Source: Chaetoderma sp. LZ-2023a
Taxonomy: Eukaryota; Mollusca; Caudofoveata; Chaetodermatida; Chaetodermatidae
Length of the DNA: 64,000 nucleotides
Assembly: GCA_034401795.1 (NCBI GenBank)
Contig: CM067367.1
Span: 83,812,814-83,876,813 of the forward strand
Reading direction: 5' to 3'
Shown: positions 46,098-58,121 of the stretch, in pieces
Layout of the letters: each line of letters opens with the position of its first letter
How positions within the stretch are numbered: position 1 is the first letter of the stretch
Translations under genes and position numbers: made by a program
Notes under the pieces: model-generated
Seen by the model: the letters and a program-made list of their open reading frames with translations, nothing else
What the model was told of the DNA's origin: nothing
Databases searched by the model: none

Positions 46098-46295
46098 TGT
46101 TGTCATAAATAGTACCCGTTCTGTGTAAGTAAGAGTTGTCATGGCGGAGCTGAGGACATGCGACGATTAACCTGGGAACTTGTAATAACTAAGCTGTTAA
46201 CTTTGTCCATGCAGAGGTTCATGGCAGGCTAGGTATACCATCAAAATGAAACTATAACTAAAGGACATTGTCAGTTGCATTCATTGGCAAAATGA

Positions 46296-46402
46296 ATGAA
46301 TACTTTTTTAAGGAGGCGTGGGGGTGGTTGCTATGGGCGGGTGGGGTGGGGTGGGTGGGGCGGGGGTTGCTATAGTACCACCCCACACCCCACTTTTCAG
46401 AG
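46296..46402. repeat. G-rich then C-rich tract
   Basis: GGGTGGGGTGGGGTGGGTGGGG followed by CCACCCCACACCCCAC: G-quadruplex-prone and partly self-complementary. A similar G/C-rich hairpin-like stretch lies at 49735-49945. Confidence 0.75.
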
Positions 46403-46696
46403 CTTCGCAAAAATCTTAAATGTTATAAATATTCAGGGGAGTCGCAAGTGGCAAGGTGGTAGTCAAGTTGTCCAACTAATAATTTATTCAGAAATAATTT
46501 TGGTTATATGTAAATAACTTCTAGTATTACATCTATAGATCTATAAAGTGGATTCAGGGTAATCTTTGTAACAGAATTTGCTAATTTGTATTAAGAGCCC
46601 ATCTGTCTTTTGTGAACATTTATTGGTGCTTTATAAGGCAGTCATTGAAGACAGGTTTGGCTATAGTACTGTTTATTCTTATATTGTTCTGTTCTT

Positions 46697-46905
46697 TGTT
46701 AGCTCACCTTGGTGAGCTTATAGCCTTATACGAGGACGATTTTTCCATCATCTGTCCGTCGTCTGATCATCACAATAGTGGCACGTTTTGCCATTTGTTG
46801 AAGGATTAAAAACAAATTTGGCAGATATGTTCCTTTTGGCAATATCTTTTTGAGCTATGAAAATAAAATGGATATACCTATTAAAGAGTTGTGGCCCTGT
46901 TTTAA
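46697..46905 (+). repeat. Dispersed GGTGAGC-type repeat, second copy
   Basis: AGCTCACCTTGGTGAGCTTA, CATCTGTCCGTCGTC and AAAACAAATTTGGCAGATATG, the layout of a common mollusc-type dispersed repeat known to me in outline. The 3' part is degenerate. Confidence 0.55.
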
Positions 46906-47204
46906 AAAAAATTATTTATTGACAATGTGTTATTTATCATTAGTGTAAATTAGTTTTCGTTTGTGTACATACATATTTTAAGGTATTTAAAATAAAAACA
47001 TATTTAACCCGTGTCCTGCTGGACAGGCATAAAAATATTTATCAACTGTTTGCAGAAATACTGGTGTTCATTTTGAGAATGTTTCAGCTCTCTATTACAG
47101 CAACAGCATTCAGTTGCAATATCTTTAAAATGAACATCAGCTATCAATGTATCATGCTAACGTCTTTTAAAATAAAATTAGATATAATTTGCAGGCACTG
47201 TAAA

Positions 47205-47260
47205 TGTACATTTTGCTCGCTCAGAATGCAGGAGATAGCTTCTCAGAACGTCTAATTATT
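47205..47260 (+). repeat. Dispersed repeat, TCTCAGAGCATCTAAATTTT family, fragment
   Basis: GCTCAGAATGCAGGAGATAG, CTTCTCAGAACGTCTAATTA match copies at 12045 and 12255. Just downstream CTCGTAGTAAATCTACG occurs twice about 30 bp apart (near 47290 and 47318). Confidence 0.55.
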
Positions 47261-47644
47261 TTTGCCAATGTGATCACTCCCTTTCACACCCTCGTAGTAA
47301 ATCTACGTAAAAACTTTACTCGTAGTAAATCTACGACACTGTTAATACGCGAAAACATTGCCCTATACTTACTTACTCCGAGAAACACGAGTTAGGTGTA
47401 GAACCTTGATATTGCTGACACTGATTGTAAATGGTTATCTCTCTGGAAACGCATGGTCAATCTGGTTTATTTTTATATCTCAATCAAGCTGATGATACGG
47501 GGATTGATATGATGTCAAACATGTTCTGATCCATCAAATATGGCTTATTTTGGAAGATACGGCAGGAGGGCACGGTTTCTTACAACAACCCTCCATGTGC
47601 TATGCTCCCCTATAGGGTTCCATATATATTTCATACCATATATA

Positions 47645-49301
47645 CACCTGTGCAAAAGTTAAGCACCAGCAAAAACAATAGAACGTAGAAACATGATGGT
47701 ACAACTAGGCTGCCATACTTTTTGTCCCCGCGTTAGCTGACATAATTCCAAGTACGAAATGCACATGCGTGCATGACTTCACGCCGCTTGATGTCCGTGC
47801 GTGGCGGGAAACAGCACACGTGTTCAGTTATGTAAAAGTCCAGTTTGAGGTGTAGAACATTACATACAGATTTAGGCGACAAGATTAGGAATTTTGTGTT
47901 CATGACCGTGGTTTATTTGTACAGAGAGAATTAGCTCTTGATTGTGAACCGCTATGGCAAGACGAAGGTTAAGTGATCGTGTGAAATGGCAAATCATAGG
48001 CATGCATACCACTGGTATGTCATGTAGAGAGATTGGCAGACAGCTGAACATTAACCATACTGTAATCAGTCGTTTGATTGCAAAACATGGGCAAACTAAC
48101 GAGGTGAAGGACAGGCCTAGATCTGGAAGACCGAAGAAGACTACTGCCCGTGATGATCGAGCCCTAGTACGCCTTGTTAGGAGATCTCCATTCACCAACA
48201 GCAGAGTGCTCAGGCAGCAATGGGAAACGCGCAATAGAGTGTCTATGTCTACCGTCAAAAGGAGACTGTATGCTGCTGGCATGAAAGCTAGGAGACCTGT
48301 CAGACGTCCTCTCCTCACTGCACACCACAAAGAGGAGCGTCTGAGGTGGTGCAACGAAAGAAGACACTGGAACATGAGATCCTGGAGACGGGTACACTGG
48401 TCCGATGAAAGTCGGTTCCTGCTTCATGCCACAGATGGTCGAACTCGTGTATGGAGGTCCAGACGCACGACGTACGACCAACGTAACATCATGGAAGAAG
48501 TTCCATTTGGTGGAGGTTCCGTTATGATATGGGGGTGCATCTCATTTGATTGTAAGCTGGATCTGTTGACTGTACCTGGAACACTAAATGGACAAAGATA
48601 TCAAGATTCCATACTGGATAGAGTTGTGGTCCCTCATTTTGTAAATCATGCACCTGGAACCCACCCTATATTCATGGATGACAACGCCCGACCACATCGT
48701 GCTAGAGCTGTGCATGAATACCTCCGCCAGAATGCCATCGAAACCCTACCATGGCCAGCAAGGAGCCCTGACATGAACCCTATTGAGCATATCTGGGACA
48801 TTCTGGGAAACATGGTGAGAAGGAGGGATCCTCCTGTGCAGAACCTACAGGAATTAACAGACGCACTCCATCTTGAATGGCAACGAATACCACAATGGCG
48901 TATCAGTCGGTTGGTGACCAGCATGAGACGTCGTGTCCAGGCCGTCATCCAGGCACAAGGTGGATATACCCGGTATTAATAATGACAGTCTCAAACTTGT
49001 GCACAGATGTTAAACTTCGTTTTCAGACACCATTAATGACAATCTAGCCACGTGTGTCAACTGTAGGGCAATAGTTGTCAGTTGTGTCAACGTAACCATA
49101 TTCAGGCCTCGTTTTCAAGTTCAAACAAAAACATACAGTGTTTCCCCACCATCATAATCAGCATTCCTCTAGTTGCATTATTACCTCTTGCACTAAGATG
49201 GATGGGTACATAAATGTTTATGCTATTGCTTTCTTCATAGCACATGAATATACCCTCGCATGTGCGTAAAAATAGGGTGGTGCTTAACTTTTGCACAGGT
49301 G
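47645..49301 (+). mobile_element. Tc1/mariner transposon, full length (1,657 bp)
   Basis: Both ends carry CACCTGTGCAAAAGTTAAGC plus ACCA (24 bp, perfect inverted repeats, 47645-47668 and 49278-49301) flanked by TATA, consistent with TA target duplication. A single uninterrupted transposase gene lies between. Perfect termini plus an intact frame suggest a recent, possibly still mobile, insertion. Confidence 0.95.
47954..48979 (+). CDS. Tc1-like DD34E transposase
   Basis: Catalyses cut-and-paste movement of the surrounding element, acting in the nucleus on its inverted ends. The 341-residue product has the usual family length. Residues 1-50 form a paired-like helix-turn-helix (SDRVKWQIIGMHTTGMSCRE, LNINHTVISRL), residues 57-62 an AT-hook-like GRPKK, and about 95-115 a second DNA-binding helix region. 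The catalytic triad is D151 (VHWSDESRF), D243 (FMDDNARPH) and E278 (SPDMNPIEHIWD), 34 residues apart, that is DD34E. There is no stop or frameshift. The ATG at 47954 is the first in frame and fits the family N-terminus. I see no intron. Confidence 0.96.
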   Translation: MARRRLSDRVKWQIIGMHTTGMSCREIGRQLNINHTVISRLIAKHGQTNEVKDRPRSGRPKKTTARDDRALVRLVRRSPFTNSRVLRQQWETRNRVSMSTVKRRLYAAGMKARRPVRRPLLTAHHKEERLRWCNERRHWNMRSWRRVHWSDESRFLLHATDGRTRVWRSRRTTYDQRNIMEEVPFGGGSVMIWGCISFDCKLDLLTVPGTLNGQRYQDSILDRVVVPHFVNHAPGTHPIFMDDNARPHRARAVHEYLRQNAIETLPWPARSPDMNPIEHIWDILGNMVRRRDPPVQNLQELTDALHLEWQRIPQWRISRLVTSMRRRVQAVIQAQGGYTRY

Positions 49302-50139
49302 TATATAATAAATCGCTGATCCTAAGCTGTCCTAACGACTCGGACGGAAAATTACCATGCATCTGTGAGATGATATGGCTTTATAATTTAAAAAAATCGT
49401 CAACATGCATGTCAAAATCTATTGGAGATGACGCAGACACATAATGCACGATTCAGGGCAAATCATAGATATAGCCAAATATGATAATATGATTAATATA
49501 ATCAGACAAAATCTAAACTTAGCGGTGACCTTAATCGAGCTTCTACGCTTGTTCTCACTGTTAAATTTCGTGATTGAAAGAATTTCCTGAGATATGGCAT
49601 GAAAACATAAGCTGATTGATGAAAATATATTGCAACATAGGCCTACATACAGGTAGGCTTAAATGTATCTGTCCGCAATCCGTCCTGCATATTTTCAATA
49701 TCGCCACGATTATCTCCGCGTAGGAAGAGATTGGCGGAAAGGTGGGTGGGGCAGCTCCACCCCACCCCACCCCTTCAATCTTGGATCTGGGCGGGTGGGG
49801 TTGCGAAACATGTGTTTACCCCACCCATATTCACCCACCTAAAATACATGTCATCTCCGAACATCTAAATTTCGAAATCTTTCCCGAGGAAAACTGTTGA
49901 CGCCCACCCACACATTTGGGATGACTTTGCCCACCAAACCACACCCACTTTTCGACTCCTTTCTACGCCTATGGCATGGCGATTGTTAATAAATGCCAAC
50001 AAGTTAATTTGTCTAATCATTGATCAATTCTTACCAAATTCATGGTGCATAACCTGTGAGATCTCGCTAAGAAGGTTTTTAAAAACATTTTGTTGTAACA
50101 TATGTACAAAGGGATTGGGCACAAGTTCTAGCAACTTAT
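49302..50139. other. No gene recognised
   Basis: AT-rich, with a G/C-rich self-complementary stretch at 49735-49945 (GGTGGGTGGGGCAGC, CCACCCCACCCC) and one TAGGCCTA at 49639. Confidence 0.45.
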
Positions 50140-50385
50140 TTTATTGTGTTAAGGATGCCAGAAGACACACAGACACAGAGATCCTTGGAATTCGCCTTAC
50201 TCGGAGCCAACAAATACAGAGCCAGGAGAGGACGTCACTGCATAAAATTGCCAAGCGTGCTACGCCTTGTCAAGAAAGCAGGATTAGGTACACTCAAGTC
50301 AAGAATGGACCTGAGTAAGCTAAGGATTTTGGCTGAGGACAAGACACAGTGGGCAAAAGCGAAGAAGGACGGATTGCAGCTGTAG
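50140..50385 (+). pseudogene. Retrotransposon C-terminal fragment
   Basis: The frame gives VLRMPEDTQTQRSLEFALLG, RRGRHCIKLP, LVKKAGLGTLKSR and LRILAEDKTQWAKAKKDGLQ to a stop at 50383-50385. The layout H/V-LRMP...RGR...L...DR..W is that of the last 80 residues of many LINE ORF2 proteins. Nothing of the RT itself precedes it, so it is a 5'-truncated remnant. The (AC)n tract follows shortly. Confidence 0.55.
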
Positions 50386-50430
50386 GATGTTTCTACTACT
50401 ACAGCCGCAATATACAGTAATCATACACAC

Positions 50431-51071
<641 letters not shown>

Positions 51072-51121
51072 CGCAGTAGATAATTACACTTACATACACA
51101 AATTTATATTTATATTTACAT

Positions 51122-51275
51122 ACATCAGAGAGGGAGAGAGAAAGAGAGAGAAGGGGTGGCGATGGGCTGAGGGTGAAGAGAGAGATGGGCGATAGAGGGA
51201 GCGAGGGTGAGAGGGAGGGGTGTGTGGGATGTGTGGGATAGGGTGGGAAGCGGTGGGTGGGGTGGGGACGAGTGA
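51122..51275. repeat. Purine-rich G/A tract
   Basis: GAGAGGGAGAGAGAAAGAGA-type sequence followed by GGGTGGGG runs. Confidence 0.85.
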
Positions 51276-51499
51276 GGCGTGTTCATAATGTAAAAAATCA
51301 ATTTTTTAATTTGTTTAATTTACTAAATTTATAATTATAGTATCTGTGCGAGCGATGGTCAATGTTTGTAGATATTCTTCGAATGACACAGAAAACGTCC
51401 ACATTAGAATTCAGTACCGGCTCAGATATAAATCGTGCTTAATATGTTTAGGGGAAGGCCCTATAGTAATCGCCGCACCCGTCTGTCCGTCCACAATAT

Positions 51500-52335
51500 C
51501 TCGTAAACAGCATATCATACAGAACCGCTTCAGATATTTTAATGAAACTTGGTGTATGCCTCAGTTATGATACACAGATGCGCCTTTTAATGAATTCACC
51601 GTTAGGCCTATAGGTCTAAAATGTTGGGTGAAAATTGGCTTTTTAATGCAAAAACTCAATTTTTTCGCAAGCATCATATCATACAGACTCGCTCAAAATA
51701 ATTTAATAAAGCGTGGCAGGTAGCTTCTTTATGAGGTCTAGATGTGCCTTTTAAAGGATTCACCTTTATAGGCCTACGTCCAAGTTTTTTGGTACAAATG
51801 GGATTTTTATCGCAAAGCTTCACGATTTTAGTCCATTTTTTCGAAACACCATATCATGCAGAATCGCTTGACATAATTTAATGAAACTTGGCAACTTGCC
51901 TCATTATGATGAGTAGATGTGCCTTTTGAAGGATTCACCTTTATAGGTCCAAGATTTTAGTTGAGAACCGCCTTTTTAATGTAGAAACTCACGATTTTTG
52001 TCACTGTTCTCGTAAACTGCGTATCATACAGAATCACTTATTAATTTAATAAAACCTAGAAGGTAGCTGCTTTATGATGGATAGATGTGCATTTTGAAGT
52101 ATTCACCTTTATAGGTCAAAGATTTTGGGTGAAAATACGCTTTTTAATGCAAACTCATGATTCTTGTCCATGCTCTCGCAAACAGCATACCATACAGAAA
52201 CGTATCAGATAGCTTGATGAATCTTAGTATATATCCCTCACTTATAATACGCAGATGTGTCTTTTGAAGGATTCACCTTTATAAGTTCAGGATTTTGGAT
52301 GTGAAAACTCACGATTTTCGCGTAAACAGCATATC
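51500..52335 (+). repeat. Diverged tandem repeat, about 170 bp x 5
   Basis: CATATCATACAGAA recurs at about 51511, 51675, 51850, 52020 and 52186, each followed by TTTAATGAAACTTGG-like words, CAGATGTGCCTTTTGAAGG, ATTCACCTTTATAGG and AAACTCACGATTTT. No coding frame survives. Confidence 0.85.
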
Positions 52336-52342
52336 AGCATTT

Positions 52343-52392
52343 TGTAATTTTTATTATTTTTATTTATTTATTTATTTATTTATTTATTTTAT
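52343..52392. repeat. (TTTA)n microsatellite
   Basis: About eleven TTTA units. Confidence 0.9.
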
Positions 52393-53815
52393 ATAATAGG
52401 CCTATGAGGGCTTTGAATACAATTTCTTCCTACTAGATAGAGAAAGGTATTTTCAATGATTAGGGGTTGGGGTGTGGAGGCTCTAAATCAAACAACGTTT
52501 TCTGGTTTTATTTGGCTACGCCTTACGTCCCCACCTGTGTTCGCAGCTGGTATTTCTGGATATATTAATTCATATATCATGACATCAGTAGTGACAGAAA
52601 CCGGAGAAGCGCGCCTAAATGTAGGCGTACAGCTAATATAACAGTTTGTCTGATAGGCTAATTGATAAACCACGATTTGCCATGAAACATCGAACTAGGC
52701 CTGCCCTCATACAGTGACCCAAAAGATGACCAGTTGTCCACACACACGCTGCAACCCCGTAAATGTAATACGTCTAGTGTATGACATACGCCCTATATTG
52801 ATCAACTTTTGTGAATTATTCAGGCCGATAGGTTTAGTAGGCTACTTTATTAGGTATATTCAAAATTTTGGCAAATTTCTCGATGAAAAAAAAATATTCG
52901 TATGCGCTGTATCTTCTAAAATAATAAATTGGATGAACCAGACGGCGGAGTTAGAGAACTCGGACTAGCCTAGATGTAATGAAAAGAAATACATTTTAAC
53001 ATATGGTGATTTCATTATGTGTAAATTAATATAATGTTTTATGTTGTGAAATTGAATCAGAGACACGAGTCCTTATTTCAACTTAACAACTAAATATATT
53101 ATAATAAGTTATCAGAATTAAACCAACATAGGTTTTATTTCGTTTCCTTGCAGTTAGACACACAATTTAAACCACTAAAAGTACACAATTTAATTATTTT
53201 CAAGCATTTTGGTGTGAATATGCACCTTTAAATCTGCTTAAATCCGCGAGTAATAGAGCTAAATGCGATTACGATCGGAACAGTAAAGCCATTTCTCCAA
53301 CTTCTAACCACCCGCCTTGTCCAAGTAGGCAAAACATCTACGACGTCATCACTTTTATGTTTTTTAAAATAGTAACTCTGCGCAACGCTATAAACTTAGC
53401 AGACAAACTAGAAAGGGGAAATAGTACAGCTGCAATAGACGACTGCATTACACCACATAGGTTTATATCTATATAGAACTTTCCAATTAGCTTACCCACC
53501 CGTCAACTATCGTGTTATTTTGACATTGATGGTAAATGATTGTATCAAAGTATGACGCTAAACTCACCTTTTCTGCGTTGATGCAGTCATTGTATTCTAA
53601 AACTCTTTAATGCAATGCGCATGGCAATTGGCCGAAAGAATTAAAATTAAACGTGCCCGTTGTCACGTTTTAGCAATTAACGTTCTACCAGCCCACGTGA
53701 TGCGGAATCAAATCTTTATTTTAAATCTAACACTGTTTCCGCTAAGCCAACCAACCCCCACTCCCCATGGAAAGTCTGTTTTAAAAAAAATTATGTCACC
53801 CATATGATGATAACC
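52393..53815. other. No gene recognised
   Basis: AT-rich sequence without a convincing exon or boundary; one TAGGCCTA at 52398. Confidence 0.4.
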
Positions 53816-53819
53816 CAGT

Positions 53820-54120
53820 CTACTGTGCCAGTACTGGGTCAAGACCGGGCCGTTAACGCAGGTTAATCTGCTGGTACTGGATCAATACCGGGCCGTTAAC
53901 GCAGGTTACTGTGCCGGTACTGGGCCAATACCGGGCCGTTAACACAGGTTAATATGCCGGTACTGCATCAATACCGGGCCATTAACACAGGTTACTGTGC
54001 CGGTACTGGGTCAATACCGGGCAATTACACACACACCCCCCCCCCCACCATCACTATGCCACTGCAATATCGTGCCAATACGGCCCAGTATTGGACCAGT
54101 ACCGCACCAGTAACCCGCGT
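53820..54120. repeat. 43-bp tandem repeat with inverted right end
   Basis: Five units, CCGGTACTGGGTCAATACCG plus GGCCGTTAACGCAGGTTACTGTG, spaced 43 bp (CCGGGC at 53846, 53888, 53931, 53974, 54017). After a short CA/C run the complement appears (CAGTATTGGACCAGTACCG, CACCAGTAACC), giving a foldback shape. It is related to the hairpin at 8542-8617. Confidence 0.85.
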
Positions 54121-54397
54121 TGTCAGGGAACCCGCCCTCTAGGCTCACATTAATTCTGACAGCGTAATAACTCGCTCTAACTTAAATGATTTAATTAAAA
54201 AAATAATCGATGCGTTGATTTGATTAGTGGGCCACAACTGCTGCCGTACACAATAACTGAATTAGTTTGTCATGTTATATAAACCCGATTGCCATTATTG
54301 AATTACTGACACAGCTTTGTCAACCGATATAATATTGATTTGTATTTAACACGCACGTGTTTGATTCATCCATGTACTAGTCTGTCAGCTTGTGTAC
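54121..54397. other. No gene recognised
   Basis: Short AT-rich spacer up to the left end of the large transposon. Confidence 0.4.
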
Positions 54398-54740
54398 CTT
54401 ATATGCATTTTTGGGTATAGTAGCTGAAACTTTTAGGAGGTATTTTCATGATATCAAGATACATGAAACCCCTTGATACCAATTTTTCCTATCTATCGAT
54501 AAGCCGCCATCTTGGATTTCAAAATGGCCGCCATATTCAAGTTAGTTTTCTACTTATATCGCCGGCTGTTTATTGGCATACATGATATCAACGTACATGC
54601 CATACTCTATAACATGTGTTTACATTAGGGATTCATGTAAAATGATAGAAAATAAGATAACAAACAACAGTGTCCCCCTAGAACGGCCATATTGGATTTC
54701 AAAATGGCGGCCGAATTGGAAAAAACCCTATTAAATTACA
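54398..54740. repeat. Left end of the large transposon
   Basis: About 140 bp match the inverted right end. TTGGATTTCAAAATGG occurs twice (near 54513 and 54693), so the end carries an internal subterminal duplication. Confidence 0.75.
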
Positions 54741-54857
54741 CAAAAATTATCCAACTGGCCCTTGCCTTAAAATGAGTAAGACTTTACATTAATTGGTATA
54801 TGTTTAGAGAAAAAAAAGAACATATATACATATATACATTCTATACATTGTATACAC

Positions 54858-55329
54858 CAGTGGTGTAGCAATAGCAAGTTCAAGGAACATGGGCCCATGA
54901 CCATTAGGGGCCCCACCAGCCTGCAATATTATTTTATGTAGAAGTTTTGAACCTTCTTTCTTTAATAATAATGCGACCAGAAATACCCCCTCCATCTCCT
55001 GCATTCTGATAAAAACCTTTTTATCAGAATGCAGCCTTGCAGTAGATGACTTCTCGGATCATCTACTTTCCCAACTTTAATGGTGAGTAGCACTCAGAAC
55101 CACTCCATACTGCAATGGCGTAGACAAATGTGGCTTGTGTAGGGGCTTAAGCCCTAAAGATTTTGGCAAATATTTTTCAAATCTGCACAATCAACCAAAT
55201 GAGAGTCTATATATATATATATACCTCTGAGAGCATCTAAATTAAAAAAAAACTCTGGGGGGACATCCAGAATTGGGGCCCCACACACGTTCTGACCAGG
55301 GGCCCCCAAACGACATCGCTACGCTACTG
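54858..55329. mobile_element. hAT-like MITE (472 bp)
   Basis: Ends CAGTGGTGTAGCAAT and ATCGCTACGCTACTG are inverted repeats. They are flanked by GTATACAC (54850-54857) and GAATACAC (55330-55337), an 8-bp duplication with one mismatch, as expected for hAT elements. It contains a TCTGAGAGCATCTAAATT fragment (near 55215) and paired GGGGCCCCA stretches. It is non-coding. Confidence 0.7.
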
Positions 55330-55553
55330 GAATACACATTACTCACTTGTAATATATCCAAAATAGATACATTTTTTAAAAACCATTTTTAACATTTAAA
55401 AAATAATCCTTTGTTCTTTTGGTTACGACGGCCGTTTGCCACCTCGTCCCAAACTGCAAATTTGCTACTATTTCTTTGACCAAAACTGATGATTAAACAA
55501 CAATTCAAATTCGCTTATTGTAAATATAATACACGGAAGTCCTAATTTTGAGA

Positions 55554-57023
55554 TCAGTTTGCATCATCTGGGTCAACATAACTACCTAAGTTCTGGAAAT
55601 GGTCTTCCTCTCCTTCACACCGGCACAGTTCTGTACACACTAGACCTTTTAATCGACATGAACATCTACCTGAAGAGCACTTATTTGTTGAGCTTGGGTT
55701 AGTGGTACCACACGTACACCTCACTAACTCAACCACCGCTGCAGGGGCTGGTGCAACCTTGGATAACAGAGGTAAAAGCCTGTGCTCTTCCTTCACCCAG
55801 CCATGCTGTAAGGGATCTGGTGATAGTGGACTGACAACAAGGTCTTGTTCCCACACCGAAGCTTGGCAGTGAGCACGCTGGATATGCTCAACCCATGTTC
55901 CACGTGTCGATGGTAGCATGTCGACACCTTTGTTCATGCCTTGTTGTTTGAATAGGTGCCATCTGAGGTGATGCGGCTCAGTAATGTGAACATTCTTCTT
56001 ACAGAATAAACTACATAAAAAGGAAATGCACCCATTTAATGTATCATTAGAAGGCTGGGTGTCACAGCCGAGGCCGGATATTAAAGTTACAATCTTGGTA
56101 TCTGCTTTTAGGAAGGCTTCTAAGCACGCTTTCTTAGACTTTCCTCTTATGTAGCCTGTGGTATCACAACCAGTGAGAGCATGCCATTTGCAGAGAGCAT
56201 TTGCTCTCTCCGGTCCAAGAGCATCATAAATAGGTTGAAGTAGAACTAGTCGTCGTCGATCACCCGTGCCCATCACCAGGGCAGATTTCTTGCCAAGAAG
56301 AGCTGTACGTCTCAGCGCAAGAATCAAAACATCTGCATCCTGACTGTAAATGTGAACAGTATATCCAGCTTTATTTGCTTCCACTGCATGCAAGATCATT
56401 AAGGTATCGGCTTCTTCTTGTGTACTGACACCAGGAGTGGCATTATTGGTGTAGTTGGACATCACTTCTTTGCGTGTGGCTGTTATCATACACATTTTCG
56501 AATGGCCTATTAATCTCTGTGCAAGATAAAGTGTCAACGAATCCTTTGTAGCTACACTTCCAAGGAATACTTTTAATTCAGGAATTTTGGTATTGTCTTC
56601 TACATTATAATCTTTTGGCTGTGCCTTTCCACCCCTGCGTCGTTCACGTGTTGATTCCTTTAATGAGCCAACGACAGCGTAATTGCCAAAAATTACCCTT
56701 ACAGAATTGTAATTACGTGATTTGATATCAATGAGCTCAACATAAGCTTTGCCAAGGGTTTTACCATTTTCAAATGACTTCACAGCCATGAGTTCTTGTA
56801 CTACGGCCATACCATCTACAATTAGACAGAGCTGTGCATCTGTGGAACCGTATGCACTATCTGAAATGAGATTGTCTTGGCAATCCTCCATCGGTGACAC
56901 TGGAAGATTCTCTAAGACAGTTATCAATGAGCCTTTATTTAATGTTGGGTGCACAGAACCATCTGGTCTCATTAATGTCCGATTAACAGTTGTAAATTCA
57001 TAATTACCAATCACCTCTTCCAT
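55554..57023 (-). pseudogene. Transposon protein, C-terminal part: XPG/PIN-like nuclease and CXC domain
   Basis: 489 codons after the second in-frame stop. Residues about 60-310 look like an XPG/PIN-type nuclease core: LCLIVDGMAV (D70), QEEADTLMILHAV (E203/E204, D206), YSQDADVLILAL (D229, D231) and WHALTGCDTTG (D287). The C-terminus (about 436-469) has a CxC...C....CxC......C...CxC pattern, CTCGTTNPSSTNKC, RCSCRLKGLVC and ELCRC, like the tesmin/TSO1 CXC DNA-binding motif. The combination occurs in multi-copy uncharacterised proteins in invertebrates. The frame is the same as that of the two upstream segments, so it is the C-terminal third of one protein, cut off by TGA at 57060-57062. Confidence 0.75.
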
Positions 57024-57059
57024 ATCTATTTCACGAGATGAGCGCGCTACAACAAGTAG

Positions 57060-58097
57060 TCAAGACATTAGACCAGACGTTGCCTGGAGTGTTGAAACAT
57101 CAGACTCTACCTGTACTTTAACCTCCTTGGTTGTAGAAGTCCATGTAAACGACTTACATTTTGTCATCTTGTCCCAAAGATTTGTATTTCCACATATTCT
57201 TTCATCAACAAATTTCTGCATTACAGATTTTCCCACGAGCTCACAGGACAGGATGCTTTCCTCAACAGCTTTAGGAACTATCTCATTAGTGACAAGCTTA
57301 ACCATTGCTGTATTGTCACTCTTGAATATTCCACAAGGTGCTAGGACATCAAATAGCTTTTTAATAGCTTGTTCTTGCATGGGTGTTGTTGACTTATTGA
57401 GTTCATGGTGATCCATTTTACTCTGTTTCTTTAAGTCAGCCATGGCCTCTGTTTCATTGGCAATTCGTGCTAATTCTGGTGCGCACATACAAAACTTCAG
57501 AAGAGTAGCAGGAGCCTGAATGATGCCATCAATAGCACCCTGACCTTTGAGATTTTTGTTTACATGTTCTTGAGCATGATCAATACCGATGCGGGTGAAT
57601 GGTATCTGGTTGGAAGTGTTCACAGTGAATTCATGTGCCATAAAGTCCTGCCAGATTTCTGGATCAGTAGTTTGAAGCCGACCCGTTCGTGCAATATATT
57701 CTGGAATATTCTGTGCATAGTCATGCCTCCAATAAGCAAAGAAATACACACATAGTTTTTCAAGTGATGATAGGTGAAGGAACCAGTCACCTAGCCGGGT
57801 AGCACGCTGGAATTGCAGTAAGGCCAAGACCTGTTTCATGTACATTCGTGCCCATTTGAAAATGGGCTCTGTGTTGTGCTCAGCATCAAAGTCGGCAAGC
57901 TGTTTCTCTATATTAAGTGACTCAAGTGTGATTAATAATCCCTTATGTGACTCACGAATGCTCTGTTTCGATGTGCATGCATCAGACAGTATTTTAATAC
58001 TCTCTTCAAGAGCTACGCGGACAGCAGGCCTTTCAGCAAAAAACTCTCCTATCCAAAGATCGAACAATACCTGCAGGGTGACTTCGTGAGCTTCCAT
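57060..58097 (-). pseudogene. Transposon protein, middle part
   Basis: 345 codons between the two in-frame stops, starting MEAHEVTLQVLFDLW. Features: RLGDWFLHLSSLEKLCVYFF, YAQNIPEYI, FTRIGIDHAQEHVNKNLKGQ (E177) and LKFCMCAPELARI. Together with TFDMDLYKR in the preceding segment this may form an RNase H-like (DDE-type) transposase fold. That is inference from spacing and acidic residues, not a recognised signature. The reading continues in frame across TGA at 57060-57062 into the nuclease/CXC segment, with 12 sense codons before the next ATG. Confidence 0.65.
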
Positions 58098-58121
58098 AGC
58101 TCTGTTGTAATGATTCCCATT

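Noticed and set aside
48164..48948. Minus-strand frames inside the Tc1 transposase
   Set aside because: Shadows of the well-supported plus-strand transposase, which has all family motifs.
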